Positions 13,301-28,000 of a stretch of 64,000 bases of DNA are shown here, in pieces. This DNA comes from Mermis nigrescens (lineage: Eukaryota; Nematoda; Enoplea; Mermithida; Mermithidae), in contig JAVLUZ010000755.1 in the NCBI GenBank assembly GCA_036768485.1, forward strand, positions 124,001-188,000. Reading direction: 5' to 3'. The position numbers and the translations under genes are program-made. The notes under the pieces are model-generated. The model made no database searches. It saw only the letters and a program-made list of their open reading frames with translations, and was not told where the DNA came from. Each line of letters opens with the position of its first letter. Within the stretch, counting starts at the first letter, position 1.

Positions 13301-16300
13301 AAACGGTTACCTTTTACTATGCTAATTATTACTTTTATTTTCCATTTTTAATTTTTATTTAATTTCCGTTCTTACGCACTGAATCTATTTAAAACTAGGG
13401 ACGGCAGAAAAAAAAGATAAAGAGAAATCAACGATAATCCTTAAGAGGGGTGGTTCTACGACGTATGGGAGCCCCCCTCCCCCAATTGATTGAACAAAGA
13501 GATTTCTTTTCGGAACTTACCCTTAGATGCTTTGAATAGGTTTTGCCACAAATGCATGAATACTGTAAATAAAAAGGGAATTCAAGCCTCTAAACGTCTG
13601 TTGACCCTAATTTCATCAAATATTTCGGCGTTTCGGGCAGAATTTAGTTAAAGTTAAAGAAATTTAAGCACCTTTTTGTATAAACTTGCAGAAAATTGCG
13701 AAGTTTTTTTGAAATTTTTCCATGAGAAATTATTTTTAATTAAAGTAGACTATGTATACCGGCGAAAAAACGCAATTCCGCATATGAATAGCGAATTTTC
13801 GGGGTTATCTTTGACTGCATCAAAAAATTGGGGTCCCGCTCCGACCCCCCCCCATTACAAAAATCATAGATCTGTCAATGTCAATCAACACTGGCATAAG
13901 ACGTCTTGAGCAGAATAAAGATTTACACCGCCTTGCTAGAGTATTATATTTCATTCCCAGCGGACTACCCTGAAAAATAATAATGAAACTCAGACAACGT
14001 TGTACTATTTCAAGATTGCTTTTTTAGCTAAATTAAATTTTTTTGAGTATATACTGTTCAATTTACTCAATTTTACCGATTTTTCGAAATTTTTTATGTT
14101 TCTACGTTGTACAAAGAATCTGAATCATTTGAAATGTCGAAGAACCGTGTTTTTGACGTGCACCCACGATTTTCAGCCCACAAAAGCACTTTTTATTATT
14201 CTTCTAAATATTTTTATCCCTCCCCCGTAATCTCATGCTAGTACTTGTATGCACGTCGAGGGTCGGATTTTGGATCTCAACAAAAACTCTTTTTCACTGT
14301 TTTTTTTATTCAGCAAAGAATTTTCCCGATGTACAAAGAATTTTTAGGACCGTCTTTGTACATGATCAAAGATCTTTGGGAAGACAAAAACTGCAAAAAG
14401 GTCTAAAATTCGCAAAAATTTACGGCGCTTCGCGCCGAAGTGAGTTATTGTGTGTTCTATATACCTTAATAATGGCAGAAATTGCATTTCGAAAGGAAAA
14501 ATGTCAAAATTTTTGGCGCTTCGCGCCGTTTTGAGACAATTATTAGTGATTTTTGCACTCAGATACCCAGAAATTAGCTAAAATACAGGACTAAAGGTCG
14601 AACAACTCTGTTTTTACCGCACTGAAATCACCACTGTGCCATATTATAGTACCCAAAAGTTTGTGTGTGCAAAATGTACAAAGACTTTTAGGGGCCATCT
14701 TTGTACATGTACAAACGGACCTTGTACAAGAAAAACACTGCTCTCTTGTCCAATCCCTATGATTGAGACTTTTAGCGCATCTCTTTCGCAAAGGATATAT
14801 CAGGCTTCTTTTCATTTTTAATACAAAGTATTGGGATGTTTTTCAGTTAAAAAAACATTACTCGATTTATTTAATTGTAAATAGAAGCAGTAACTTTGGT
14901 CAATTTTCAATCAACAAAAAAAGTCGTGAGATTAAGATAATAGGATTTATGCAGATTTCTTACAATGATTCGAACATTTATCTAGAGATCAATCAATCTG
15001 CTAATTTATTCATCCAACACTGAGGCTTTTAGCGATCATTTTAATCAGAGATCTTCATCGATCATAATTCTAAATTTAGCCTTTTAATTTATATTAGGTG
15101 CACAATTTAAAAAGTACAATTTTTGACATTCGTGAAAATTTTCAAAATTTTCCTCAAGCGATTAGACATGCAATTTTAATTAAAAGATCAAAATGAGGCA
15201 AGCGATATGAATGGCATTCACAAAAGCAGCATATCATCAACGCGCGCTGAAACATGCCAAAAAATAATTGGAATGAAACATAATAACGATACTTTGTTAA
15301 TTTAATAGAGAATAATATGGGGAAGGGAGCATAATGTAGCATTTTAGAAGAATTTCAACCAATATGAAGTGGCGTAATACTAAGTAATAAAAAATTTATG
15401 AGCCTCATGCAAACATGATCTTGAGGGGTTTTTACCCCCATCCCAGAGTATTTTTTACTCCCCCCAAATTCGCAATCTTTTATAAATTTCCCGAAAATTC
15501 GTAAAAAGAGGCTATTTTTTGAACGGTTTTTAGCGTCCTCTGACTTAAAAGTGACAAATTACTCATTTTCTCGCAATATTATTTTTCAATTTACTCAAAT
15601 TTTTTGATATTTTAAAATTTTTCACGCTCTAGAAAGATAGCGTCCTCAGAAACGCCGAAAAATGATGTTCCTGACGCATATCCATCGTTTTTGAGTTTAA
15701 AATAAACACTTAAATTTCACCCCTCCTCCAGAATTCCCAAGCTGTGCTAGCCTGACCCAATGCATGTTCTCGGTGGTCCGGAGCATAGATGCACAGCATG
15801 GCCGATCTGGGAGGTCAACCGGTCTGAGGGGGCCAAGAATTGTGCTTTTTTGAGCCAAAATGACCACAAAATATTGGTATAAGCGCTAAAATAGTGTGAA
15901 AACTACATTATTACACGACTTCTGGTCAATTTAAGGCACTTTTGATGGAAATTTTTATTTTTGCATCGATTCTTGGCCTTTATTTTGTCTCATTTTCCCA
16001 AAAAATTCCATTTTACCATTCTGGGAGTCTAGACACCCAACCCCCCCACATGCATACAAGGTCCGGAGTCTACCCCACCAGAATAAGAAAAATTTTTTTC
16101 GGGATAATAAGATAAAATGACGGCAAGAAATTGACGTAATCAAAAAGGTCCGGCAAAAGAGCTCGAAATTGACCGAAAGCCGTGGGATGAAATAATTTCA
16201 TGGTTATTTTAGCATTTTTATCGGTTTTGTGAGGCAATTTTGACTCGAAGTTCTATGGATGACCCTCCCAGAAGGGCCGTGCAAAGGATGCATGCCATTG

Positions 16301-19300
16301 CCTACCTCGAAAAATGCTGCAAACCCCCTAAAATTAAGTATTCTCCAAAAATTTATGTGCTATTTTAGGCGTTTCTAGCGCTCTTTCGGCGCAAGCTAAG
16401 AATATTTTGATCTTTTTTGCAGGCACGTAGCGCTGGGGGGTCCGGTACCCGCCCCCAAATTCAGAAAAATCGGAAAAATAGGACTTTTTAAGCGTTATTT
16501 TGTGCTATATTTAGCCTTTTCGGGATTGGTCCCCCCAAAATTTGTGTTGGTCCACCCAAAATAGGACGGCCAGCTACGTGCCTGCTTTTTTGGACCAAAG
16601 TTCGATCGAGTACTTGAATTTTTTCAGAAAATGTTTACGCTATGTTTTACAAAGAAGGAATATCGTTAGAAACGGCAACAAGTTATGTTTTTTGATGTGT
16701 ACCCATCGTTTTTGACAATTTGAGGAAAATTTAGAGGTTTTTTTACAAAACGAAAGCTTTTGATCCCTACCCCAATTTTTTAGAAGATATTGAATTTTTT
16801 GGCCATTTACCCTTTTTAACCAAAAAAGTAGAAGTCGTTTACCCCCCCCCTTTCGCCCAGATATTGATGGGGACCCCCCTCGAAAATATGAAGCTCTCAC
16901 ATGTATGATCGTATGTAAATGCATCAGCAGTTACAAATAGGAAGTAAATTAAGGTAAAAGGTAAAATCGATCGATACTTCGAAACAAACAGCCAATTCAA
17001 CAGCAACCGGTTTAGCACAGATTCAAACCGAGACTGAGTCAATGTAAAGAATTAAATCACTCGATATTAAAAGTGATCAATCTGTGTAACAAAATTTGGT
17101 GAAATAAAAATATAAAATACAAAATATAAATTGCAAAATGTTAAGTCGATTTTATAATTATCGTTTATGCGCTGATTGAAATCAGGATTAAACATATAGA
17201 GTTCAAAGTAAAACTAATGGATATTCCGCTCAAAAACATACTATGCATAAAAAGGTTAGAAAAATAATGACAGAGAAGCCAAAAGTATAAAAATCGCTTT
17301 AACACTGCTTCAAACCGAAACTAAGTCCGTCTTAAGAGCATAATCGATTGCTAATCCGTCTTCAACAAGCATTCAATCGCACAGCAATCGGCTTAGCGCG
17401 GGCTTAACCCGTGGCTAAACTCGGATTAGAAGGAAACTCGAACAATATTTTGAACTTAAAAAAATTAAATACAAAATAAAGTGGATAAAAAATAAAAATT
17501 AAAAATAAATATATAAAAAACACGACAAAGCAAACAGCCAATCCTATAGTAATCGGTTTAGCACACGTTTAATCCCAGATTAACAATAGATTTAAGGTAG
17601 ACTAAATCGATAGTTTGAATGAACAACCTGCACATCTTCGTCCAAAACGACTTCCGATGGACATTTCGAATGCTCCTGCCAAACTGGATAATGTTGGGCC
17701 GCTTCGGCCACGTCAACGATGACCCGGGCTTGGCTACTTCGCGGGACTTTGCCGTTGTCAGAAGCGACCGCCAGAAACAACATCTTTTGTTTCTTCAAGG
17801 GAAAAAAGTAAAACATCAAAAAGATTGGTTTTAAAAAATAATAAAATTACAAATAAAAAATCAAGTGAATAGCTCACATGCACGTAATGAGAAACACGAA
17901 TGTAATGAAACAATAAAAAATAAAATAAATGTAATAAATACTAATATCTTGCGTGGGCCAACATATTGGAAACTTTGTCGACGCTACTATAAGTTCTCAA
18001 GAACGCTACATAGGTCGCCATATTGGAAATTTTATGATTTGAGATCAAGTTCAAAGATTAAATTGAAGACTAACGTTTTTTGCTGATTTTTTTCAATAAC
18101 TAAGAATTAAAGTTAGCGCCCAGATTTTTCTTGATTAGAACAAAGAAACAAGATTACGATTAAACAACTTCAACAGGCACCCTTTTTACACATTTGTCAT
18201 GACGCTTTTTTGATTGCACGTATAGAATATCGCAAATTAGCTAAAAACGACAGCTATTCCGACCAAATTCTCGTTATAATGACAAGAAATTTAGCAACTG
18301 GTCAAAAAGCCGGCATATTTTCGGAAAAATCGCACCTTGCCTTACGAATTTTTTCAAATCAAATTGATACCATTTATTGAGCTGTATTTATATTGGATGC
18401 AGGGGCGGATTTAGGAAGGGGGGCGTGGAGGGAGGGCGCCCCCCATTGGCCCAAAATAGTGCGCAAAATTAAGGATTTTTGAGCGATTTTTAGTGATTTT
18501 TTTGGTTAAAACGGCTAATTTATCCGTCCAAGTCAGGGTTCCGCCCCCTTAGGGGTACCGCCCCCCCTTAGGAAAATCCTGGATCCGCCACTCATTGGAT
18601 GAGATTCTCCTTAAACTACTTTACACCACCCTCAATCGATTACGATACATGATATTTCATGACATAGACGCTAGAGCAGTTTTATACTCTCTGATGCTGA
18701 CTTGCTCTCTTCTTCTGCGAAAGAATCATTAATTGATTAAACCATTTAATTAGTAAATTTATATTATAATTAATTAAAACTACCGTAGTTCACAAAAAAA
18801 TATAAACACAAAAAATTATCGTCCGATTTTCGGCCACACTATTTATAACACCAGTCATAAATTAAAAATTTTGTACTATTAATCAGTGAAAAGTGCAATG
18901 CAATGAATTCAAAAATAAAAACACAAAAAATTGTAGTTCGGTTTTTGGCCACGCGGTTCAGAAAATCAGTCGTTAATTAATTTATTCATTTATTTATTAT
19001 TAAATTTATTAGATAATTACTAAGTTATTTATTTATTTCTTTATGCTGTAATAAACTTTTTCATAAATAAATTAATTACCTCTGCCTGAATACGACTCGT
19101 CAATATAATTTCGCCTCCTTTATCATTGATTCTAAAATAGGATACGTCGTGCTGATGGTCCGGTTCGTTTTGATCGCTTTTTAGGCTATAAGTTATTTTG
19201 GAATTATTTGGCCCATCCCGATCGTCCGCGAAAACGGTCAAAACCGACTGTCCAATGGGCATCGACCGCGAAATAGTTGCCTCATAAGTAGCTCGATCTA

Positions 19301-22300
19301 AATGATACTTATTTGCACAATCAGTGCCTTTATGTCATAAAATTTAGAAAAAAATTTGCCAAAAAAGGCCCAATCCAGATTAAACAAGTTCGGCTGATTT
19401 GCAAAATGAAATTTTGAGACCTATTGTATTAGATAGATAAAACTGTTTTTTGTTTACACCGCGTAAAAAAACTATGGCCATTTACCAGCTACTTTTTATT
19501 TATTTATTGATTAATTTCTTTTTATTTATATATTTATTTATTTATTATTTATGTACTTATTTATGTATCCTATCACTCACCTCGGTTTACGCGCTACGCG
19601 ATTTCTTTACACCCTATGTAACCTAGTTCTAGTTTAAACGCTTAAAGCTTGTTCAATGCTAACATTGATTAAGTCAGCCTTTTGATGATATCTTGCGGGT
19701 TTTTGCATCGTAATGGTACAAGTATCTACTCTAGACTATAAACAGCGATATTGATATTGCCAAAAAAAGGTACCTCACTCGGTAATATGATCAAATGCTA
19801 AACTCTGAGGTCTGCGTCGTATAAAACCGGCAAAAATCCAAAAAAAACATGTTGGGGTCTCTCGATTCTTTTGAGGGTCTACCGAATCCCCGGGGTCTAC
19901 CCCTCCTCCCCTCACACGCCCACGTGTGGGGTAAAAAAGCCTCTGCAACGCATAGGATGCCGATAGCTGGCAAATTTGTTTTTTTATTTATTTGAAACAG
20001 CGACATTTTTGTCGTATTGCAAGAAGTCGAGAAATTCTGCGTAATAGTCGAAATGATGATCGTTTTTTAGGCCAATCTGTTTTACTAACACGAGCATTTT
20101 GTCTTAAATATTGCTTTTTGCATTTTTCAATCATTCCTCACATTAGAATATGCTACTGTTTATACGTCATTACTTGTATTATATTCCTACGAATGTGCAT
20201 TGTTACCATTCGGGTGATTCAGTTTAATTAGCTTTTGACAATCAAATTCTTTATGAAAATAAATCTGCAGGGGGATTCATTATGTTCAATTAAATTTTAG
20301 CAACTAATCGAATTTCTTAAGAAACAATGAATATTAATTTTTTGTGGTTTTATATGCGCAATTTATAACCTCATGATTATCGGCTCGCTTTAATTTTTAC
20401 ACCTTGCAATCATAGGTGCACAAGGTCAAGGTCGGCAGGGGGGTGAAATGCCAAAAATCTCAAACAGTAAATTTAACGTTCACGATTTTTTTGCTGTTTT
20501 AATGATCAAAATGGTCAAAATAGCCTATAAAACGTTTTTTCGTGTTAATAACACATTTTAAAAGCATTTTTGTCTATTTTGATTGCATTATATCTTTTTT
20601 AACACTAAAAAATGCAAAAATTTATCAATTTTGGGCGCTTTTTTGAGTAAAAAGTACTTAAAAGTACTAATCTGGCGCGAAGTGCCGGAAAAATTTTGAC
20701 ATTTTTACTGATTTTGATGTCAAAAATGATGCAGAACAAGACCTGTTTGCTCAAAATCGCCGGACAGTACCGGTCTAGCTGACCCCTCAGGGGGGGGGCA
20801 CACCCCCCTCACCTCCCCCTATGTGCATGTGTGCTTGCAATGCATTCAGACAGGGAATAATCCGACTTTAAGAAATTTGACTTTGAAGAAATTAACTCTC
20901 AAATTTAGTCCAATTATGAAGACTTTTGTCTTATGCAACAAATTTAATTCGAATTTATTTATAGCTTTCTTTGATTTTTGAAGTACCGAATTCAGGCGAA
21001 TTGTCATTTTCGTCCTCAACCGTCACTGTAAAGTGGCAAAATCCGATCAAAGGCCGGACACCCTTATCAGTGGCCTAAAAAATAAGAATATCAAAAAATA
21101 AAACCATGCATGTAACAACTTAAATTTTTTGGAGGAAATAGTATGCAGGCACGTATCTCTGGGGGAATGGGGGGTTTGGATCCCCCCAAATTCAGAAAAA
21201 TCGGAAAAATAGGACTTTTTAAACATTATTTTATGCTGTTTTTTGCCTTTTTGGGCTTAGTCCCCCCCCCTCAAAATCGGTGATGGTCCTCCCGAAATCG
21301 GACGGCCAGCTACGTGCCTGATAGTAGGCCATTTTTTAGCGGACGTGCATAAACTTATATGTTTGGTCCAAAAGGCAGAAAACCATTCAGAAGTTGCCTA
21401 CATCATATGGTAAGGAGGGAAGGGGGGGCAAAATCTCAACTTTTTTAGGGGGAGGAATGGCCATCCGACTTGAAGTGTCGCCATATAGGCGCGTGAGGGC
21501 CTTGAAGGTATTTAGACTCACCGGATAAATTAATGGAAAATTCCATGGGAAAAATGGAGCAAAAATGAAGGTTAAAAATAGATTTTTTCTTCAAAAGTGC
21601 TCGAAATTAACCAAAAACCTTTGGAGTAAAGTAGTTTTATTGGTATTTTAGCATTTAAAAGTTTTCGAGGTCGTTTTGTTCACCCCCCCCTTAATCGGCT
21701 GAACCCCCCTAGATTGACCACGCTGAGCATATATGAATCCCATATATCTCCGTCATTTATATAAATGTACGCGTAAAAACGGAGCATAAAATAGAAATAG
21801 ATAATTTTTACGTAAACTAGCCAAACATTAGCCTCTAGCAAACAGAAATGGTCGCATTTGTAGGAAAAGATGAGAAAAGACTTTTTGGCCCGATAAAAGA
21901 CGAAAATAGAATGATACGATGATAAACAAAAATGAATAAAGAATGTAAAGCAATACAAATGGCTAGAAATGAAAAAGGCCGAAGAATAGAAGAAAGTGAT
22001 GGAAAACGCAAGCAAAAATGAAGGAGCATGAACAATGAGGAATCAAATCAAGGAAAATGGACAAAAAAATAAAAATACTGAAAAAACAGAAAAATATAAA
22101 CCGAAATGAAGAAACACTGAGGAGAGAAAATGTCAAAACTGAGTGAACGAAAATTAATACAAATAAGTAAACGGAGATTCAAGGGAAACGCGTTGCACAG
22201 CCGCCAAAAAATCGATAAAACGCTCGACAAATTAGGTCAAGTCGTAAATAAACCATAATATTTTCTTTTGTTCCTGTAAAGCTGAAAAATGAATTTACAC

Positions 22301-25000
22301 CATAAAGCGAAAAATGTAAAGTGAAAAAATTAAAAAGTTCTGGAATGCACAAAAACATGTAAGAAACGGCAAAATGTATAAAGTAAAGTGTAAAGTGCAA
22401 AGCAAAAAAAGCATACCTTTACAGTAACATCTTCAAAGGGCCTTTCTTCTCGATCGAATTCGACGAATGGCGAGGCCCACAATTCGCCGCTGGTCGCATT
22501 GATAACAAAGGGGCGCCTGTTATCACCACCCGGATAATACAACGAATAAACTATGTCGCCATTTTGGCCCGAATCGTTATCAGTAGCTTCGACCTAACAA
22601 ATTCAAAAAATTTGGGTAAAAGTAAGAAAAATTATAAATAAAAAACTGAAAAAAAATCAGATCGATTCCTTTAAATTGCGTTCATTTTAAACTATGCATT
22701 TTTACAATTTATTTCCATTTGGACTTTTGTGCCTTTTTTTGAACTTTACAGCGTAGCCCATTTTTTCGCTTTACAACGACAGGAGCTTAAGCTTTGCTAC
22801 TCTTTATGACGACTAGCTTTGAATATTTTGTCGAAAAAATAAAAATAAGTTCAAAAATCGGAAACATCCGGAAAAGTAGAAAGAAAATTGTGGCTCGCCT
22901 TTACTGGGAAGTCATAGTCTAATTCAAAAAACTTTGTACACGATTCTTAATCGTTAATTGAACACATATAAATCGATTGTGTAGATCACTCATGCAGTGG
23001 CGGATCCAGGATTTTCCTAAAGGAGAGGGGAAGGCGGTATTCCTAAGGGGGCAGAACCCTGACTTGGGCGGAAAAATTAGCCGTTTTAACCCGAAAATCG
23101 CTAAAAATCGCTCAAAAATCCTTAATTTTGCGCACTATTTTGGGCCAATGGGGGCCGCCCCCCTCCGTCCCTCCCTAAATCCGCCCCTGCACTCATGTAC
23201 TGTAAAGCGCTTCCCACCAGAATTTGACCATCCTCATGGCCCAAAAGCTTAGATTGTTGACGCATCAATCCAGCTTTTGGGTAAAACCTCTCTTCTTGCT
23301 GCCTATTTTTACATGTGTTTTGATCAAAATTTTCGTCTTTGTTGTTTTTCGTTTTTGTCAATTGCAAATGTTTCTTCTTTACTGACCCATTAAAATTTGG
23401 CCCCTTGAAATATTGGCTTTTTCTGGAGAAAATGAAGCAAAACAGAGACCAAAATCGATGACAGTCAAACATTTTCTTGAAAAAGGCTCGGAATGGATTA
23501 AAAACAGAATCATAACGTAGTTTTAACGCACTTTAGCATTTATATCAGTTTTTGAGGCCACTTTGGCCCAAAAAAGCTTAATTTTTAGTCCCAGATCGGC
23601 TATTTTGTCATTCTATCGGGTGCACTATAATTTACGATTAAATAGATAAATTTGTTTTATTTTGAATAGATTAAAATTAAGTAATAATTATTCGCCCAAA
23701 AAAAATCGCGAAAACCACGAAAAATGCCAAAAATTTGTTAAGAGATCTTACGAATTTCGGGAGGTTTAAGTGTGGTCACAGGGCCATAGCCAAAAATTAA
23801 TGTATTAAAAATTAATTTATTGATTAAATTGAAATTAATAAACTTTACGATAGAAACTGTGGTGAATTCGTTACGAATCCAAGATAAAAATTACTTATTT
23901 AGGCACTGTTTGTTTGTTTTTTAAAGCTTTTGCAACCAATGACAAAATAAAGTTTTCCGATTTTTAATCAGTAACAATTTTTTTTCCAATTCTTACAAAG
24001 AATATTTAAAAAAGATCAAACACGCGATAATTTTTAAACTGAAAAAAATAATTAAAAAATAATAATTTTAATTCTCAAAAATATTATTTTTGATGAAAAA
24101 ATTAATAAAATTAGAAAAAAATAGATAATAAAACCAAAAAATCGCGAGTTTCCTATTAAATACCGTGTCAATAATTGCGACTGTCGCTTTTCTTTAAGCT
24201 TACTTTAATGATCAGCAAATTCTTATGTTTTCCTTCAGTCACCCGGGCTATTTTCGAGTACGACTCGCAATCGCGAAATACCGGTTTATTGTTATTGATG
24301 TCTTTCACGCCTTGGAAAAAATACATAAAATCAGGAAAATCCAAAAACTAAAAAAATAAAGATCAAATTTAAAGCTTAAAAATTTAGAAAATTTGAAATA
24401 AAAATTCAAAAAACCTATAATGTTAGGTATACATTACTTTTCGATCGAAATCGATTCACTTTCCGTTCAAAAATGTTTATGGACGCAATGCAGTACAATA
24501 ATACTTTGGCGGATCCATACTTTCTATGGCGCGATGTTATAGCATATGATATCTTATTACATTGCAACGTTAAGAGATACCCTCTTAAATTAAGAGCGAA
24601 ATTCTAAATTTCGCCTTCATTTTACTTGCTGAACATAGTTCAAATGCTGAGTGACCACAAGGTGACAATGGTTAGAAAGAAATTTTTCGTTTAAACAGTT
24701 GTTTCTGGACCAAACCGTTGACGGAAACCCGAATTTTACGTTTATTTTTGGCCTGCCAGTACCGATTTCTTCGCTATTTCACCACATAATGACCGGTAAT
24801 AAGAAAAAATACAATTTTCATAAGACCTTTATCTAGCTGTTGCAAAATCGTTTAAGAAAAAAATACGTTATCTAAATTTTCGAAAAATAAAATACAGAAC
24901 AATTGAATTACCAAGATTATAAACGAAGAAACAAGTAACGAATTAATTAATCTAAGGTATACCTTCATAAATAATGTAAATAAGGATATAAACAAACCAA

Positions 25001-25075
<75 letters not shown>

Positions 25076-28000
25076 GTAAACAATTAAATAACTGAGGTCC
25101 AGAATAAGCGACTGTGATTATTAGAACCAGCTAATCAGATAATTTTTCGTTTTATTTGCTTATCTTATTATCAAAATTTAGAGCCAAATCTCACCGACGC
25201 GAACTTTAGCTTTGCTAGTATGAATTATTGGCGATTTGGGTGTACAGCAACTCGAATCATCAACAGCCACGACGTCCAATTCATAGGAATCTTGTTCGTG
25301 CAAGTGAGTCGGCTGAACGCCTTCGGTCAGTTTTATTAATCCTACGATGAATTAAAATAATTAATTAAATTTACATATTTATTCAAACTAATTAATTTAG
25401 ATCAATTAATCGTGATACACCAAAAGAGGACTTATTTCGAAAAAGTTACAGTAATATTGATGCGAAATGTCGATCGATTTTGTTACCTCATTACTAGAGT
25501 AGCTAACATAATAATTTATGTATGTCATACTACACATAGCTCGATCGATATTTGCATGAAGGCACCAAATTTCATTTTTTGGCGCTTCCTGACAAAGCTA
25601 TTATTTTTACCTTGTCATTTTTATAAAATTTTCAGCTTTTCGGAATTAGTTAAACTTATTTCTAATCAAAATCGAATAAATTCGCGCGTTTTAATTAAAA
25701 AACTGGCCTTCGTATGTATTCCTGAATAGAGGGTTTTAGGGCCAAATAGACCCCCAGAATTTGGTCGCTGCCCATGCATGATTGCGGGCGATTTTGTTTG
25801 TTCCTCTTCAGACTGGCTGGTGATCCCCGTAAAATGACTGCCAATACCTTTTTCGGAAAATCGATTTTTTAAAAATCGTAAAAAATGTGCTGTTAGGGGT
25901 TTTTCGCAATCTTCCGATTCAAAAGCGTCAAATTTTCAGTGCTTCCAGCCTTATACTCATTTATTGACCACATTTTGTTTAACTCACTTGCATTATTTAT
26001 GTTTTTTTCTAAAAATTTTACGTTTATATGAGTGAAAAAAGAGCTTTGTCTGGAAAGTCAAAAAATATTGTTATTACGCGTACCAATCCTTTTTAAGCCT
26101 AAAAAGGCGCATTAAACATATTTTTAAGCTGACCCTTTAAAGTTCCCATGATGCATGTGTATGCTGACCTATCATTAACTTTTAACCAAGTTAGATGATT
26201 AATCTCATAAAAAAGCCTCAAAATACCCCATGGTGTACATCGCTGTGTTTTCATCTTTAATCAAGCCAATAAACCACATGTTGAAAGTCATCATTATAAG
26301 TGTATCATTATGGGCTTAATTTATTATTTCATTGATAGCCACCATGGAAGATAAAATTTTTAAAAATGGATGTTTCAGTCTTTTTATGACTCCGTGCAAA
26401 CATGACGCTCGTTGTACCAATGTAAACCGACCGTAAAAACGGTTTAAACTGCAGCAACCTTTTTCTGTTCCTGTTAATTATCATCTAAATTCTCACTCTG
26501 CGGCGAAAAAAACAATAAGCTACATGTTAACGGTGTAAAGTTCCGCCTCATTATTTAAACAACAATTTAGAACCAGTTTACACTCCTGTTGAGAGCGACA
26601 TTTCCTCGAAATAAATGTGGACTCAGTGTTTTTTATTGTACGAGGTCCGTGTGTACATGTACAAAGATGGTCCCTAAAAATCTTTGTACATTTTGTACAT
26701 GCAAATTTTTGGGTTCTATAATACGGTACAGTAGCGATTTTAGTATAGTAAAAACAGAGTTGTTCGACTTTCGGTAGTATATTTTAGCTAATTTCTGGGT
26801 CTTTAAGGGCAAAAATCACTAAGAATTGTCTTAAAACGGCGCGAAGCGCCGAAAATTCGGCATTTTTCCTTTTGAACTGCAATTTCTGCCATTATGAAGA
26901 TATAAAGAACACACAATTACTCGTTTCGGCGCGAAGCGCCAAAACTTTCGCGAATTTTAGACCTTTTTTGCAATTTTTGTCTTTCCAAAAATCTTCGTAC
27001 ATGTACAAAAACGTTACCGAAAAGTCTCTGTACATCGGGAAAAATCTTTGCCGAATACAAAAACGACTGTGTGGACTGTCGGTCAGCCTATTTAATGTCG
27101 GATTAATTGATAAGGCAAGACACTTACATGCAACTGGGAGGGTTGGAGGATCCCCCACCCAAAGTTGGACGCCCTACCCCGACCCCCCCAAAACAGAAAA
27201 ATATTAAAATTTCGCCCATTTTTTGGCGATAACTTGCGTTTTTTCGGCGATTTTTAACCGTTTTTTGCCATTTTGGCCAAAAATTGAGTACGCGTAAAGT
27301 GTAAGAGCCGCATCCCTCTCAACATACGGCTACAAAGCTCATAAGTTTAAGGCGGATAAACGAGTAGAATGTGCGGGCGTATAGTGGCCTGTGATTCGAT
27401 TGACGAACAGAAAAATGTTACGGTAAATAAAAAGTATAAATGCGCATTACTAAATGGAATAAATTATTTTGAACTAATTTAAATGAATTTCAAATTCGAA
27501 CAATTTACGCAGTTTAAATCGAATTCGGAATTATAAATTATATCGCACTACAAATTCAAATGAAAACTCAAATTAGCCACACCCGTATCCCGGTCGATTT
27601 CGAAATGTTTCATGACGGTCACGTGACGACCCCGTTCGTCCAAGAAGGCGTATTTGACCTGGTCCCGATCCGGGTCTTGGGCCTGAACGTATAAAATGGG
27701 CGTGTTGCCCTGAGCGTCTTCGGCCACGTAATCCGTGTACAAATTGGTCGGAACGAAAAACGGAGCCTCGTCGTTGACGTTCAACGTCTTTATGTGAACC
27801 TGAGCGTTCAAAAAAATTAATTTTTCTTGTTAAATTTCGTATTTATTATTCGGAAAATTTGGCAAATTTTCAACCAATTTCATCGAAAGCGCCGCCGAAA
27901 AACAAAAAAATCGTCTAAAAAGTGAATGAAAAATCGCACAAAAACGCCAATTTTTCGCGCAATTTCTTCCTAGATTAATTTTTCACCCAATTTCGATTCA

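Larger units (their letters stand above)
13294..17627. other. CadN intron, 4.3 kb, repeat-filled
   Basis: The longest CadN intron. Contents in order: E/G-like fragments (13,440-13,860), E-like fragment (13,970-14,225), C (14,295-14,740), unique AT-rich (14,760-15,390), E (15,400-15,752), inverted F (15,770-16,065), D (16,420-16,584), E-like fragment (16,600-16,890) and short diverged repeats (16,985-17,585). No coding signal. Confidence 0.6.
21075..22416. other. CadN intron
   Basis: Contains family D (21,146-21,320) and family F (21,480-21,725). The rest (21,740-22,416) is AT-rich with many AAAATGAA-like runs and no coding or repeat signal that I can assign. Confidence 0.6.

Noticed and set aside
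20987..21000. Extension of CadN exon 10 to the TAA further downstream
   Set aside because: The donor at 20,986 gives the exact phase and the FDR sequence of CadN with exon 11; the extension breaks homology.
21680..22400. Phe/Leu-rich minus-strand frames resembling membrane proteins
   Set aside because: They reflect AT-rich (TTT-rich) intronic DNA; several overlapping frames are equally hydrophobic and none has homology.
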